From assembly GCF_007280555.1 (NCBI RefSeq), contig NZ_VKDB01000017.1, positions 1 to 64,000 of the forward strand: DNA of 64,000 nucleotides. Direction: 5' to 3'. The notes below the pieces were generated by a model. It was given only the letters and a program-made list of their open reading frames with translations, did no database searches and was not told the origin of the DNA. Position 1 is the stretch's first letter. Each line of letters opens with the position of its first letter. The position numbers and the translations under genes were made by a program. Shown here one piece after another: positions 42,453 through 52,395 of the stretch. Source of the DNA: Deinococcus detaillensis (GTDB lineage Bacteria; Deinococcota; Deinococci; Deinococcales; Deinococcaceae).

Positions 42453-44468
42453 ATGCTTAAGGTCGAGTCCGAGTACACGCCCGCAGGCGATCAGCCAACC
42501 GCCATTCGCAGCTTGGTAGACGGCCTAGACAGCGGTCTGCGCTTTCAGACCCTCCTCGGCGCGACGGGCACCGGTAAAACATACAGTGTGGCCCAAGTCA
42601 TCGAAAAAACCGGACGCCCAGCCCTGATCATGGCTCCCAACAAAATCCTGACGGCCCAACTCGCCGCCGAGTTCCGCGAGTTTTTTCCGACTGCCGCTGT
42701 CGAGTTTTTTATCTCGTATTACGATTACTATCAGCCGGAAGCGTACGTGCCGGGCAAAGATTTGTTTATCGAAAAAGACGCCGCCATCAACCAAGAAATC
42801 GAGCGGCTGCGCCATTCAGCCACCCGCAACTTGCTGACCCGCCGCGACACTATCGTGGTGGCCTCGGTGAGCTGTATTTACGGCCTCGGTGATCCCGCTG
42901 AATACAGAGCACTCAACATTTTGCTGAAAGTCGGCGAGCAGATGAGCCGCGACGAGATGCTGAGCCGTTTGATCTCGATGCAGTATGAGCGCAATGACAT
43001 CGAACTCTCCGCCGGACGCTTCAGGGCCAAAGGCGAGATCATTGAAATCTGGCCCAGCTATGATGAACAGCCGCTGCGGATTCAACTTTTCGGGGACGAG
43101 ATCGAGAAAATTCAGATTGTCCATTCGTTGACCGGTGACAAACTCGGTGATCTGGACGCCAGCGTGATCTATCCGGCCAAACACTATGTCGCCAGTGCCA
43201 GCAATGTTGAGCGCTCTATTGTTACCATTCAGCAGGAGTTAGACGAGCGGTTGGAATACTTCAACTCAGTGGGTAAATTACTCGAAGCCCAGCGTCTTAA
43301 AGAGCGCACCCTCTACGACTTGGAAATGATGAAAGTGTTGGGCTACTGCTCCGGCATTGAAAACTACTCGCGACACGTGGATGGCCGCAGGCCCGGCGAA
43401 ACGCCCTTCACCATGTTGGATTACTTCCCGGAAGATTTTGTGACGTTCATTGACGAATCACACGTGACAGTGCCACAAATCGGCGGAATGGCCAACGGTG
43501 ACAGGGCACGCAAGCAAACGCTGGTCGATTACGGCTTCCGGCTGCCCTCGGCCATGGATAACCGCCCGCTGAACTTTCAGGAATTTTTGGAGAAAACGGG
43601 TCAAACCGTGTTCGTTTCGGCCACGCCCGGCCCCTTTGAGCGTGAGGTCAGCGACAGCATCGCCGATCAGATTATTCGACCCACCGGACTGGTTGACCCG
43701 CCGGTGACGGTGCGCCCGATTCAGGGCCAAATCGACGACTTGCTGGGCATGATTCGGGGCCGCGCCGAAAAAAGCGAGCGGGTGCTCATCACCACGCTGA
43801 CCAAGCGGATGTCCGAAGACCTCACCGAATACCTGTTGGAGCGTGGCGTGCGTGCCCGCTACATGCACTCGGACATCGATTCGGTCGAGCGCCAAGTCAT
43901 CATTCGGGATTTGCGGCTGGGTCACTACGACGTGCTGATCGGCATCAACCTTTTGCGCGAAGGACTGGATTTGCCGGAAGTCTCGCTGGTCGCCATTCTG
44001 GACGCCGACAAGCCGGGCTTCCTGAGAAGCGAGCGGGCGCTGATTCAGACCATCGGACGGGCGGCCCGCAACGTCGGCGGCGAGGTGATTTTGTACGGCG
44101 ACAGCATTACCCCCGCCATGAAAAGCGCAATGGACGAAACCGACCGCCGCCGCGAGAAGCAGACCGCCTACAACTTGGAACACGGCATCACCCCGACGAC
44201 CATCATCAAGGGAGTCAGAAACATCATTCGCGGCGAGGAAGTGGCCGAGTTGCCTGCCTCCGGCGATCTGAGCAATGACCGTGACGCCCTGACCGTTCAA
44301 CTCACCGATCTTGAGCTGGACATGTGGCAAGCGTCAGAGGACTTGGACTTCGAACTGGCCGCTTCGTTGCGCGACCAAATTCGCAGCATCGAGGCCAAAT
44401 TGCAGGGCAAGAACTTCGAGCAGCCCACCGTGCCGGGCCAGAAAGTCAGAAAACGCGGGCGGCGCTGA
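42453..44468 (+). CDS. uvrB: Excinuclease ABC subunit B
   Basis: A 671-residue DNA-repair helicase-like protein. It has [17 protein letters not shown] (Walker A), the beta-hairpin region [25 protein letters not shown], and [17 protein letters not shown] (DEAD-like box). Then follow VSATPGPFE, the helicase motifs [15 protein letters not shown] and [44 protein letters not shown], and a C-terminal UvrC-binding UVR motif ([24 protein letters not shown]). It verifies damage loaded by UvrA in nucleotide excision repair. It is monocistronic. Confidence 0.97.
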   Translation: MLKVESEYTPAGDQPTAIRSLVDGLDSGLRFQTLLGATGTGKTYSVAQVIEKTGRPALIMAPNKILTAQLAAEFREFFPTAAVEFFISYYDYYQPEAYVPGKDLFIEKDAAINQEIERLRHSATRNLLTRRDTIVVASVSCIYGLGDPAEYRALNILLKVGEQMSRDEMLSRLISMQYERNDIELSAGRFRAKGEIIEIWPSYDEQPLRIQLFGDEIEKIQIVHSLTGDKLGDLDASVIYPAKHYVASASNVERSIVTIQQELDERLEYFNSVGKLLEAQRLKERTLYDLEMMKVLGYCSGIENYSRHVDGRRPGETPFTMLDYFPEDFVTFIDESHVTVPQIGGMANGDRARKQTLVDYGFRLPSAMDNRPLNFQEFLEKTGQTVFVSATPGPFEREVSDSIADQIIRPTGLVDPPVTVRPIQGQIDDLLGMIRGRAEKSERVLITTLTKRMSEDLTEYLLERGVRARYMHSDIDSVERQVIIRDLRLGHYDVLIGINLLREGLDLPEVSLVAILDADKPGFLRSERALIQTIGRAARNVGGEVILYGDSITPAMKSAMDETDRRREKQTAYNLEHGITPTTIIKGVRNIIRGEEVAELPASGDLSNDRDALTVQLTDLELDMWQASEDLDFELAASLRDQIRSIEAKLQGKNFEQPTVPGQKVRKRGRR

Positions 44469-44507
44469 GTCAAAAGTAACGGGCAGCTATATCTCGATTG
44501 CCTGAAA

Positions 44508-44708
44508 TCAGTTTCCCGTTGCCCGTGCCGCCGCGTGGCAGCCAATCTCTACTTCGCCTTCCAAGAGTCCCCGCGCTGCCAGCTCGCGCACGACCAATCG
44601 ACAGTAGGCGTGCAAGACTTCGGGGCTGGCCCAATCTAAAGTCAGCGGCGAGAGGTTGAGACGGCGGGCTTCGGCAGCCAAGTACACTTCAAATTCACTC
44701 ACCCTCAC
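44508..44708 (-). CDS. Small hypothetical protein
   Basis: A 66-residue protein with helical character (FEVYLAAEARRLNLSPLTLDWASPEVLHAYCRLVVRELAARGLLEGEVEIGC). The start is GTG at 44708 or GTG at 44702. It has no recognised family. It lies past the terminator of the cytochrome operon and is convergent with uvrB. The composition is protein-like, and it could be a small conserved Deinococcus protein. Confidence 0.5.
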   Translation of the reverse strand: MRVSEFEVYLAAEARRLNLSPLTLDWASPEVLHAYCRLVVRELAARGLLEGEVEIGCHAAARATGN

Positions 44709-44715
44709 AGCATAG

Positions 44716-44753
44716 GAGAAGGGCCGAACAGGGAAACTTGTTCGGCCCTTCTC
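44716..44753 (-). terminator. Terminator of the cytochrome bc operon
   Basis: A perfect 15-bp inverted repeat GAGAAGGGCCGAACA (44716-44730) / TGTTCGGCCCTTCTC (44739-44753) with an 8-nt loop. It lies 28 bp after the cytochrome b stop on the minus strand. Confidence 0.8.
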
Positions 44754-44781
44754 AGTTGAGTGGCTCGCTCAGTCGAGTAGC

Positions 44782-46083
44782 TCAGTCGTCAGCAGCGGCT
44801 TGACGCATTTCGCGCTCATCGGCCTCGCGCAGCTTACGAATGCCGCGCACGATGCCGATAACGGCAAAGTAACTGATGATCGGCAACACGATGGCCAGAA
44901 TCCACAAAATCAAGTTGGCGCTGGATTCTTTGAGCACGCCCGACAGCACCAGCTCTGGCCTATAGCCCGCGACGCTGAACACCGCGATCATCACGAAGAA
45001 GGCGATCCCCAGCCCCAACCTGACCGGATAATCGGTGGGATTTTCAGCGTAGTACTGGTTTTCACTGCTGCGGTCAATCAGCGGAATGGCGAACAGCAAG
45101 CCGATGATGATGCCCGGCATTACCAGCGCACCGAAGAACTCGGCGTTAAAGACTCCGCCCCACAAGTTGAACTCTAGGCTGCCCGGCAAGATCGCCAGGA
45201 TGCCGAAGACCCACAGCAGGTAAAAGTCCGGCTTGACGATGGGCGACTGGTTGCTGGGCGGCCCGAAGACTTCAACCGGGTGAACCGGAATGAAGGCGGC
45301 GAACAACATCACCAAGCCGGTAAAGATCAGCGCCAGCATCAGCATGATGGGGGTCTGCTGGGTAATCAGCGGCACGCCCACGATCTTCTTATACGCCAGC
45401 TCTTTGGCGTAGCGGGGCTGGGTGTGCTTTTGCTTGATCATCAGCAGCATGTGCGCCCCAGTCAGGGCCAGCAGAATACCGGGCAGCAACATGATGTGGT
45501 AGCCGTAGACCCGCGAGATAATCCCGGGGCCGGGGAACTTGCCCGCAAAGGCCGCTTGGCCGACCCACTCGCCGATCCAGGGGATGCTGGAGGCGATACC
45601 CACGACCACTTTGAGGGTGGTGAAGGCGAAGTTGTCGTAGGGCAGGCTGTAACCCGTCACGGCAGTCAGGGCGGTGAAGATGATCAGGAGAAGGCCAATC
45701 CACCAATTGATCTCACGCGGCTTTTTGTAAGCGCCGGTGAAATAAATCCGCATCATGTGCATCAGGCCCGCGCCCATCATTAAGTTGGCCATCCAGTGGT
45801 GCATCCGGCGCAGCATGTCGCCGAACGGCATGGCATTGATGTTGATGGCGCTCGCCCAAGCGGCGGGCACCAAGTTGGCCGAGGTAGGGTCCATCGGGTT
45901 TTTGACCAAGATGGTGCTGGGTTCGTAGAACAGCGCCAAAATTGCGCCAGTCAAGATCAGCACGATTAAGGAGAACAGCGTGATTTCACCCAAGAAAAAG
46001 CTGTGGTGAACCGGGAAGGCTTTACGCAAAAACTTATCGTTTAAACGCGAAATGTGAAGCCGCTCGTCGAGCCATTGGTTCAT
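44782..46083 (-). CDS. Cytochrome b of a bc-type complex
   Basis: A 433-residue membrane protein. The N-terminal cytochrome b domain has the quinol-site and heme-ligand helices ([77 protein letters not shown]). The C-terminal subunit-IV-like part has [17 protein letters not shown]. It forms the quinol-oxidising core of a menaquinol:cytochrome c reductase in the cytoplasmic membrane. The ATG at 46083 overlaps the Rieske stop (ATGA). It is the last gene of the operon. Confidence 0.93.
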   Translation of the reverse strand: MNQWLDERLHISRLNDKFLRKAFPVHHSFFLGEITLFSLIVLILTGAILALFYEPSTILVKNPMDPTSANLVPAAWASAININAMPFGDMLRRMHHWMANLMMGAGLMHMMRIYFTGAYKKPREINWWIGLLLIIFTALTAVTGYSLPYDNFAFTTLKVVVGIASSIPWIGEWVGQAAFAGKFPGPGIISRVYGYHIMLLPGILLALTGAHMLLMIKQKHTQPRYAKELAYKKIVGVPLITQQTPIMLMLALIFTGLVMLFAAFIPVHPVEVFGPPSNQSPIVKPDFYLLWVFGILAILPGSLEFNLWGGVFNAEFFGALVMPGIIIGLLFAIPLIDRSSENQYYAENPTDYPVRLGLGIAFFVMIAVFSVAGYRPELVLSGVLKESSANLILWILAIVLPIISYFAVIGIVRGIRKLREADEREMRQAAADD

Positions 46084-46733
46084 ATCGTCTTCGCCTCCTC
46101 GAGAAGCGACTTCCAATCGCTCTCGGTCAATCCGTAGTAAGGCCCGTTCAGTGAGCCAGTCGCCATCACGCCGCCCGCGTCAAGCTTGATCGGCAATTGT
46201 GGCAACGGTTTGGGCGGTGGCCCACCGATCACCTTGCAGCCTGCACGCGGATCATACGCGCCGGAGTGGCAAGGGCACAAAATAGTTTCAGGTTTGGAGG
46301 GGTTGTCGCCGACTTGGCAGCCGAGATGCTGGCAAATGCCGCTGTAAGCCACCACGCCGTCTTGCACGCCTTTGAGGTCAGTGGGAGCCACGATCTCAGC
46401 AGGCGGGAACTTGAAGACGATCAACAAGTTATTGGGTTCATCTTTTTTGATGACCGGCTTGCCGTCTTTGTCTTTGCCTTGCGGCCAAGCGCGGGTGATC
46501 TTGTCGGTCAGGTCACTGGCTTTGAGTGGCTGGCCGCTTTGGGCTCCCTCGGCGTACACCAAGATGTCTCCCTCGATGGCAGGAACTTTGCCCGCCGTGA
46601 TCCGGTTGGGAGGCCGCACACCCGCCAGCGCTGTGACGAGGCCGAGGCCGCCCACTGCGCCGGCAGTGCCGAGCGCCACGTTAATAAACTTGCGCCGAGA
46701 AATTTCGGGGTCTGCACGTCTGTATTTGGTCAT
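46080..46733 (-). CDS. Rieske iron-sulfur protein of the bc complex
   Basis: A 217-residue protein with a twin-arginine-like leader ([24 protein letters not shown]), so probably a Tat-exported, N-terminally anchored subunit. The 2Fe-2S ligands are Cys134/His136 in CQHLGC and Cys153 to His156 in CPCHSG, followed by [12 protein letters not shown]. It passes electrons from quinol at cytochrome b to the c-type heme. It lies between the cytochrome c gene and cytochrome b and overlaps the latter. Confidence 0.94.
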   Translation of the reverse strand: MTKYRRADPEISRRKFINVALGTAGAVGGLGLVTALAGVRPPNRITAGKVPAIEGDILVYAEGAQSGQPLKASDLTDKITRAWPQGKDKDGKPVIKKDEPNNLLIVFKFPPAEIVAPTDLKGVQDGVVAYSGICQHLGCQVGDNPSKPETILCPCHSGAYDPRAGCKVIGGPPPKPLPQLPIKLDAGGVMATGSLNGPYYGLTESDWKSLLEEAKTI

Positions 46734-46788
46734 AAGTTCGTCACCACCGCTTTGTTCACTTTTGCCTCAAAACTCGCCGCAGCCACAT

Positions 46789-47670
46789 TTACCACGGAAA
46801 CTCACCGCTGGAATCTTCGACCAGCACTTCGCTGTCCATGAAGTATTTCTTGTACAGGCCCGCTGCCACGCCCAGCAAGATCACGACCATCGCCGCGTAA
46901 AAGCCTTCGCCGGTCACGTCGGGTTTGACAACCGGATCAGCGGCCCAGCCGTACCAATCACTGATGATCAGGCGGGCGAACAAAATACCGAACACCACCA
47001 CGCCGATCAGGGTGGAGACCATGGCCAGCACCGAGAGCGGGGTGCTGCGGGTTTTGTGAATGCCGGGCTTCAACTCCTGCCCCTCAGCCCACACGCTGTA
47101 CAGCCCAATGATGCCGTAGGTCAGAGTTAGCAAGATAAAAGTCACGAGCGTGATTTCCGGCAACTTGATTTCTTCCGGCACAAAGCGCGAACGGTTCTTG
47201 AGCAGCTCTGGGCTGATGCTGCTGGCCGCCGCCGCAATCACAGCGGGCGTGACCAGTTCGGCTTTGTTGCCCCAAGAGTTCAGCACGTAGTTGGTGACAG
47301 CGTAGATTTCGTTATCCTTGAGGCTGGCCGCGAAAGCTGGCATGGCTCCCTTGCCTTTGACCACGCGGGTATGTACCAGCACCGGGTCTTGCAGGATGGT
47401 TTCCTGCCCGGCGAGTTTGGGCCCCACACCGCCTTGACCGTTCAGGCCGTGACAACCCGCACAGGCGGTGGCTCCCGTAGCCGCGTTGCCCTGCTCAAAA
47501 ATCTTCTTGCCGACCGTCGGCCATTCTTTGGCGGCGGCGGCGGTGATGGCCGGATCAATCTTAATCGGCTCTGGGGCGGTGTCTTTGTTGAAAAGAAACA
47601 ACAAAACAATCCATAAAATGGCCGCGATCACAATCGCAACCGAGGGCATTACTGCGTCATTCCGTTCCAC
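46789..47670 (-). CDS. Membrane-anchored cytochrome c subunit
   Basis: A 293-residue protein from a GTG at 47670 with a GAGGGAGA ribosome site 8 nt before. It has an N-terminal membrane helix (about 10-28), then a monoheme c domain with Cys70-x2-Cys73-His74 ([20 protein letters not shown]) and the distal Met region [22 protein letters not shown]. Three further membrane segments lie in the C-terminal half. It supplies the cytochrome c component of the bc complex. Upstream frames to 47838 add only unlikely residues. Confidence 0.87.
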   Translation of the reverse strand: MERNDAVMPSVAIVIAAILWIVLLFLFNKDTAPEPIKIDPAITAAAAKEWPTVGKKIFEQGNAATGATACAGCHGLNGQGGVGPKLAGQETILQDPVLVHTRVVKGKGAMPAFAASLKDNEIYAVTNYVLNSWGNKAELVTPAVIAAAASSISPELLKNRSRFVPEEIKLPEITLVTFILLTLTYGIIGLYSVWAEGQELKPGIHKTRSTPLSVLAMVSTLIGVVVFGILFARLIISDWYGWAADPVVKPDVTGEGFYAAMVVILLGVAAGLYKKYFMDSEVLVEDSSGEFPW

Positions 47671-47862
47671 GTTACGTTCTCCCTCATCAGCGAAATGGCC
47701 CTGCGCTTGTCTAAATACTGAGCCTAAAATCTGCCTTAGCGTATCATGGAGGGCCTTCTTTGAGAGGCGCTGACCATGCGCCCAGCCGCCGAACAAGAGC
47801 GAAGGGAAAACCCCCGAAAAGCGCGACTTAGCGTCCACTTAATGTACAAAAAATAAGGCGTC

Positions 47863-48717
47863 CTAAATGTCCCCGCTGATACCCTGATCAAGGCCGCCGA
47901 GTGCGGCCAGCAGCGGGAAAAGTGTATTTGAGAGTACAAGCGTGTCTTGGTTTTCAGGATGCTCGCGCCGGTCTGATCCGCCTTCACTGAGCAGCGCCAC
48001 ACACAGCGGCCTCGGCAGCATCAAGAGGCCCACATCGTGATGCACGCCCAGCAGTTCGCCGCTCTTGGTGTAGGTCTGGTAGCGGGGAGAGTCGTCAGCG
48101 TGTCGAAGCAGCGAGCGGCCCAAAATGTCGCGGTATTGCTGGCGTCCCAGGATAGAAAGGGCCAATTGGCGCACAGGCGGCTCAAGGCGCTGGCCCTGCC
48201 ACAGCCCGAGCAGCAGCCCGGCTTGTTCAGCCGCCGAAGTGCGGTTGCGCTCACCGAGGCGCTGGGCGGCGTTCTGCTGATCTGGGGGCAGTTGCAGCTT
48301 GCCCACCAAGCGGGTTTGCCGGCAGCCGCGCTCAAAGAGCCAAGCGTTGACCGCGTCCACGCCGAGCAAGTCGATGACCATATTGGTGGCGGTGTTGTCA
48401 CTGACGATGATCATCAGGGTGAGCAAGTCTCCTAGGCTCAGTTCAAGGCCCGCGCCGAGTTCGTGAAGTATCCCTGCGCCGCCTACTCGGTCTGCGGGTT
48501 TCAGGGTGTGGCGCTCGGTGAGGCGGAGTTGTCCAGCCTGCACCCGCTCCAAAGCCAGCAAGAGCAGCGGCACTTTGATGGTGCTGGCAGAGAGGAAAAC
48601 CCGCTCGGCGTTCAAGCTGACCAGTTCCTCCCCTTCCAGCGTGCTGATGACCAAGCCGACTTCGCCGCCGTAGCCTTGGGCACGGAGCCGCTCCATAAAA
48701 ACTTGCTCTGGGGGCAT
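47863..48717 (-). CDS. Class A beta-lactamase-like serine hydrolase
   Basis: A 284-residue protein without a clear signal peptide. It has Ser45-x-x-Lys48 (SASTIK), the SDN triad (residues 106-108, VSDNTATNMVIDLLG) and a late TKSG box. The omega-loop ExxLN with catalytic Glu166 is not visible where expected (the region reads LPPDQQNAAQRLGERNRTSAAE). It may therefore be a DD-peptidase-like or atypical enzyme rather than an efficient beta-lactamase. I chose the ATG at 48717; earlier in-frame codons add a low-quality stretch. It is on the same strand as the regulator at 48967. Confidence 0.75.
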   Translation of the reverse strand: MPPEQVFMERLRAQGYGGEVGLVISTLEGEELVSLNAERVFLSASTIKVPLLLLALERVQAGQLRLTERHTLKPADRVGGAGILHELGAGLELSLGDLLTLMIIVSDNTATNMVIDLLGVDAVNAWLFERGCRQTRLVGKLQLPPDQQNAAQRLGERNRTSAAEQAGLLLGLWQGQRLEPPVRQLALSILGRQQYRDILGRSLLRHADDSPRYQTYTKSGELLGVHHDVGLLMLPRPLCVALLSEGGSDRREHPENQDTLVLSNTLFPLLAALGGLDQGISGDI

Positions 48718-48728
48718 AGACTCTGGGG

Positions 48729-48875
48729 TCACAGCAGCAATCTGAACTTCGCCAGCGCCGCGAAAGGGTGCAGGGCACTCTCCAGTCTGAGGGTACAAAA
48801 GTCGGGGCCACCGTCGGGCGTGACGTGGTGCGGGCAGGCCGGGCATTCGGGAAACTCCAGAGCGGTGTAAGCCAA
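48729..48875 (-). CDS. Possible 48-residue Cys-rich protein
   Basis: A short frame between the NarL-type regulator and the beta-lactamase-like gene, ending [20 protein letters not shown]. It contains [18 protein letters not shown], a CxxC plus third Cys arrangement. The only plausible start in this frame is a TTG at 48875. The protein-like, Cys/His-containing sequence suggests a real small protein, but the start evidence is weak. Confidence 0.35.
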   Translation of the reverse strand: MAYTALEFPECPACPHHVTPDGGPDFCTLRLESALHPFAALAKFRLLL

Positions 48876-48966
48876 GTCCGGCTCAGCTGAAGCGATGGAC
48901 CAAGTGCGGGTGCATCCGGCGACATACGTTTGCGGCGTAGCCGTAATTTTCGGTGCGGCTGAGCGC

Positions 48967-49611
48967 TTACTCAAGGTTGGCGATGCCCTCCCGAATGGCG
49001 TAGAGCGCGGCCTGGGTGCGGTTGTTGAGCTGCAACTTGGTAAAGATTTCCGACAAACGGTTGCGAACGGTTTTTTCGGAGATGTCGAGCCGGAGAGCAA
49101 TTTCTTGGTTAGAAAAGCCCTGCGCCAGCAGCTTGAGAATCATGGTCTCGCGCTCGTTGAGGTCAGCGTGTTTGCCGCTGGGTAGCACCTCACGCTTGTC
49201 ACGGAAGTCGTCCAAGACATTTTGGGCCATGTCGGGGTCGAGCAGCGCTTCGCCCCCCGCGACCCGCTCGATGGCGTCGATCAAGGTGGCCGCGTCGGCG
49301 TCTTTGAGAATGTAGCCGCGTGCGCCCGCTTTGACCGCCTCGAAGACGTAGCGGTCTTGGCGGTACATGGTGATGATGATGACGCGGGCATTGGCGTCAA
49401 TTTCCAGAATGTTCTGGGTGGCCTTCACACCATCGAGTTCCGGCATCTGAATGTCCATCAAAATGACGTCGGGATGGGTTTCAGCGGCGAAGCGAATGGC
49501 CTCACGTCCGTTGGCCGCCTCGCCAATCACACGCATTCCTTCGCTTTCTAAGAGGCTGCGGAGTCCTTGGCGAAAGAGGGCATGGTCATCGGCAATCAAG
49601 ACGCGAATCAT
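48967..49611 (-). CDS. NarL/LuxR-family response regulator
   Basis: A 214-residue regulator. The receiver begins [24 protein letters not shown], with Asp53 in [13 protein letters not shown] and the switch Lys in [14 protein letters not shown]. The GerE/LuxR helix-turn-helix is [55 protein letters not shown]. It binds DNA when phosphorylated. No histidine kinase lies beside it, so its partner is elsewhere. Confidence 0.94.
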   Translation of the reverse strand: MIRVLIADDHALFRQGLRSLLESEGMRVIGEAANGREAIRFAAETHPDVILMDIQMPELDGVKATQNILEIDANARVIIITMYRQDRYVFEAVKAGARGYILKDADAATLIDAIERVAGGEALLDPDMAQNVLDDFRDKREVLPSGKHADLNERETMILKLLAQGFSNQEIALRLDISEKTVRNRLSEIFTKLQLNNRTQAALYAIREGIANLE

Positions 49612-49732
49612 GGACGCAGTCTACGGCGGCGGCAGCTCTGGCAGTGCGGGCAACCTCACTGAGCCAGCGTAAGCCTGAGCACCGAGCGGGCCTGTGACCC
49701 TGTTGCAAGAAAAGATACCCTAAACTTGGGCC

Positions 49733-50188
49733 GTGATTACTTGGTTTGACGCCCTGCTCGTAACCCTGCTGGCCCTTGCGGCAGCGCTGGGAGCCAGACG
49801 CGGCTTGGCGGGCTTGGCCTGGGGCTTAGGCGTCGTGGCGGTTTGCTTTGTCAGCAACTTTTTCCTTCATGGCTGGCCAGCTTTGGTGCTGGCGCTGGTT
49901 TTGGGCTTCGGGGTGGCCTGGTTCTCGCAGCGCTTGATCGGCCCCACGCTCGAAACATGGCATATCGCGGTGGGCGCACTCGGCGGCCTGATCGCCGGCT
50001 TGGTGTTGGTCGGCAGCTTGGCGCTCGATTTCCCGATTGGAACCGACAACCAGTACCCGACCAGCAAACTGCCGCCCAGCGTGCATGACGCGGTGGTCAA
50101 CTCGTATGTTCAAAAAATACTTTTCCCTGTTTTCAATGGCAACGACGCGCTGAAGACCTTATTGATTCCCGATTTCAGCCAGCGTTAG
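49733..50188 (+). CDS. CvpA-like membrane protein
   Basis: A 151-residue protein from a GTG at 49733 with about four hydrophobic segments. The opening (TWFDALLVTLLALAAALGARRGLAGLAWGLG) resembles CvpA-family proteins. The C-terminus (LPPSVHDAVVNSYVQKILFPVFNGNDALKTL) is soluble. CvpA is linked to colicin V export and cell-envelope stress in other bacteria; a specific role here is unknown. It is closed by the strong hairpin at 50205. Confidence 0.65.
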   Translation: MITWFDALLVTLLALAAALGARRGLAGLAWGLGVVAVCFVSNFFLHGWPALVLALVLGFGVAWFSQRLIGPTLETWHIAVGALGGLIAGLVLVGSLALDFPIGTDNQYPTSKLPPSVHDAVVNSYVQKILFPVFNGNDALKTLLIPDFSQR

Positions 50189-50204
50189 AGCGGCGGCAAG
50201 AAAA

Positions 50205-50257
50205 AGGGGGAGGGTGGGGAGCGTTGACAGTGTGACTGACACCTCCCACCCTCCCCC
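50205..50257. terminator. Hairpin between the CvpA-like gene and convergent hisC
   Basis: AGGGGGAGGGTGGG (50205-50218) pairs with CCCACCCTCCCCCT (50244-50257), a 14-bp stem. It lies between two convergent genes, so it may serve both. Confidence 0.75.
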
Positions 50258-50285
50258 TGCTAGAGGATCAGCTTTTCCCTGTAAT

Positions 50286-51374
50286 TTACCCTGTAACCTC
50301 TGCCAAAGCCGCCAGCAGAGCGCTGTTTTGCTCGGGCGTACCGATACCGATTCGCAAGCAGCCTTCCAGCATCGGCATTCCGTCCTGGCGGCGCACCAAG
50401 ATGCCGCGTGAGAGCAGATGCTGATACGCGGCGGCGGCGTCAGGTGTTTTGAGCAAAAAGAAATTGCCCTGCGAGGGAAGCCCTGTGTACACCGGATGAC
50501 CTCGAAGCGCGGCCAAGATTCGCTGGCGTTCCTGAACGGTCTGGGCCACCCACTGGCGCATGTACTCGGGATGCTCTAAGGCGGTCATCGCCACCGTTTG
50601 CGTCAGGATATTGATATTGAAGGCGCTGACCAACTTTTGCAGGTTCTGAGCAAGTTCGGGCGAAGTCAACGCGTAGCCGAGGCGCAAACCCGCCAGCCCC
50701 CAAGCTTTGCTGAAGGTACGCAGCGAAATGCGGTTGCTCCTCTCTGCGACCAGTGCGCGGCCATTCGAGCCAGCAAACTGGTAATAAGCTTCGTCGAGCA
50801 CCGCGACCCAGTCGTCTCCGGCAGCGTCCAAAACGGCCTTCACGTCGCTCTCGGCGTCGAGGTGCCCGGTGGGGGCGTGCGGCTGGGTGACGAACAAAAG
50901 GCCCGGCCCGCCTTTTTGCAGCTCCGTTACCAAGCCTTCTACCGGCAGCGAAAAATCCGGCTTCAGCGGCACTTGTAGTAGGGTCGCGCCGAGCATGCTG
51001 GCTTCCAGACCGTAGACCGAGAAGTTGGGCTGCACGCTCAGCACCCGCTGGTTTACGCCTGCCATTTCAGTCAGCAGCTTGATCAGCACGTTGCTGCCGG
51101 GCGTGACCACCACGCCGTCAGGGTTCCAGTCCTCAAACTCGGCGATTTTGTCCCGCAGGGTGTCGGCGTGCAAATCGGGATAGCGGTTCCATTCTGTGTG
51201 GGCAAGGCGCTGCAAAGCCAACTCGCGCAGCTCGGGGGGCAAGTCCAGGGCGCTTTCGTTTTGATCGAGCTTGATCGCCGCGCTGACCGGCGTAAACGGG
51301 TAAGCCGGAGTGCGGCGCACCACTTGGCGCACGCCAGAGAGGGCGGAGGCGGGCAGCGTTGGGGAAGAAGTCAT
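50286..51374 (-). CDS. hisC: Histidinol-phosphate aminotransferase
   Basis: A 362-residue fold-type I aminotransferase: IKLDQNESALDLPPE at the N-terminus, WNRYPDLHADTLRDKIAEF, VVTPGSNVLIKLLTEM, AVLDEAYYQFAG with the PLP-ring Asp, and LRTFSKAWGLAGLRLGY with the PLP-binding Lys. The C-terminus has LRIGIGTPEQNSALL. It converts imidazole acetol phosphate to histidinol phosphate using glutamate. No other his genes are adjacent. The start ATG at 51374 fits the family N-terminus. Broad aromatic/histidinol specificity is possible. Confidence 0.9.
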   Translation of the reverse strand: MTSSPTLPASALSGVRQVVRRTPAYPFTPVSAAIKLDQNESALDLPPELRELALQRLAHTEWNRYPDLHADTLRDKIAEFEDWNPDGVVVTPGSNVLIKLLTEMAGVNQRVLSVQPNFSVYGLEASMLGATLLQVPLKPDFSLPVEGLVTELQKGGPGLLFVTQPHAPTGHLDAESDVKAVLDAAGDDWVAVLDEAYYQFAGSNGRALVAERSNRISLRTFSKAWGLAGLRLGYALTSPELAQNLQKLVSAFNINILTQTVAMTALEHPEYMRQWVAQTVQERQRILAALRGHPVYTGLPSQGNFFLLKTPDAAAAYQHLLSRGILVRRQDGMPMLEGCLRIGIGTPEQNSALLAALAEVTG

Positions 51375-51504
51375 GACACGGTTATAACCCTTTGCGCCAG
51401 TAACTTCAGCCGGTAAGCGCAAGGTCAATCCAGGATGCCCGTACTCTCGCCCACACTCATGCCCGCAATCATGAACAGCCGCGCCGCCGCGCTACCCTAA
51501 GCAC

Positions 51505-51846
51505 ATGGCCCTGCCTCCCACCGATACCGTCAAAATCCGTGACGTTTTGCGCCGCGCCCAGCAGCGTTCGCGTGAACTCAGCCGCACCCAACAAATCCAG
51601 ATCGGTGAAGATCTGTACTGCCGGATCGCCCCCGGCGGCTCTAAATTCTTGTTGTTCAGCTTGGACAGCGAACCCGACCACGCCACTGCCGAGGCCATCG
51701 CTCAGGGTCTGGGCTTCGAATCGCCCGAATACGGCTGGCATCAGGGCGAAACCTTGCGCTCGCTGACGGTGGTGGACTTGGCCGCAAAGCCTGAGGCATT
51801 GCCCGATGCTTTAGAAACGGAGCCGCAGGAGCCGCCACCTTCTTAA
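51505..51846 (+). CDS. Small hypothetical protein upstream of the deaminase
   Basis: A 113-residue soluble protein (MALPPTDTVKIRDVLRRAQQRSRELSRTQQIQIGEDLYCRIAPGGSKFLLFSLDSEPDHATAEAIAQGLGFESPEYGW). It ends in a Pro/Glu-rich tail. No family is recognised. It precedes the nucleoside deaminase by 9 bp on the same strand and probably shares its transcript. Codon use matches its neighbours. Confidence 0.68.
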   Translation: MALPPTDTVKIRDVLRRAQQRSRELSRTQQIQIGEDLYCRIAPGGSKFLLFSLDSEPDHATAEAIAQGLGFESPEYGWHQGETLRSLTVVDLAAKPEALPDALETEPQEPPPS

Positions 51847-51855
51847 ACTGAAGCC

Positions 51856-52395
51856 ATGACTTTTCACCAACAGCCGCACCGCCGTTATTTGCAAGAAGCC
51901 CTGAATTTGGCCCGCCAAGCATCGGAAGCTGGAAGTTCGCCGGTCGGCGCAGTCTTGGTCGGCGCAGACGGCGAGATCCTTTACCGTGGCCGCAACCGCG
52001 TCGGCGAAGCGCAGAGTGCCGAGCACGTCGGAGACGCCAGCGTGTCACACGCCGAAATGGACATTTTCTTTCAAGCGGGCAAGCTCGAAGACCCCAAGAC
52101 ATTGACCCTCTACACCAGCTTAGAGCCGTGCCTGATGTGCGGCGGGGCGGCGGCGCTGCTTCAGGTGGGACGCGTGGTGTGGGCAACCGACGACGCTTGG
52201 GGCGGGTCGGGACGACTGATTGCCTGGGCCGATCATCCGGCCATGAAAGAAACTGAAGTGATCGCTTGCCCCGACACCGACCTTGAGCGTGAAGGCGCAG
52301 TTCTCTTTGCTCCAGAAGCCAAACGCGCTTTTCCCGAAGAGGGATGGGCGCTGTGGCGAGGGCGCTACCCAGAGGAAACGGCAGGCGTGAAATGA
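51856..52395 (+). CDS. Nucleoside/tRNA adenosine deaminase-family protein
   Basis: A 179-residue zinc deaminase of the cytidine-deaminase superfamily, with the zinc motif HAEMDIFFQAG (HAE) and PCLMCGGAAALLQVGRVVWA (PCxxC). The spacing and short C-terminus resemble the guanine deaminase/TadA branch. Possible substrates are a free nucleobase or tRNA adenosine; which one is not clear. It overlaps the ribokinase start (ATGA). Confidence 0.82.
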   Translation: MTFHQQPHRRYLQEALNLARQASEAGSSPVGAVLVGADGEILYRGRNRVGEAQSAEHVGDASVSHAEMDIFFQAGKLEDPKTLTLYTSLEPCLMCGGAAALLQVGRVVWATDDAWGGSGRLIAWADHPAMKETEVIACPDTDLEREGAVLFAPEAKRAFPEEGWALWRGRYPEETAGVK

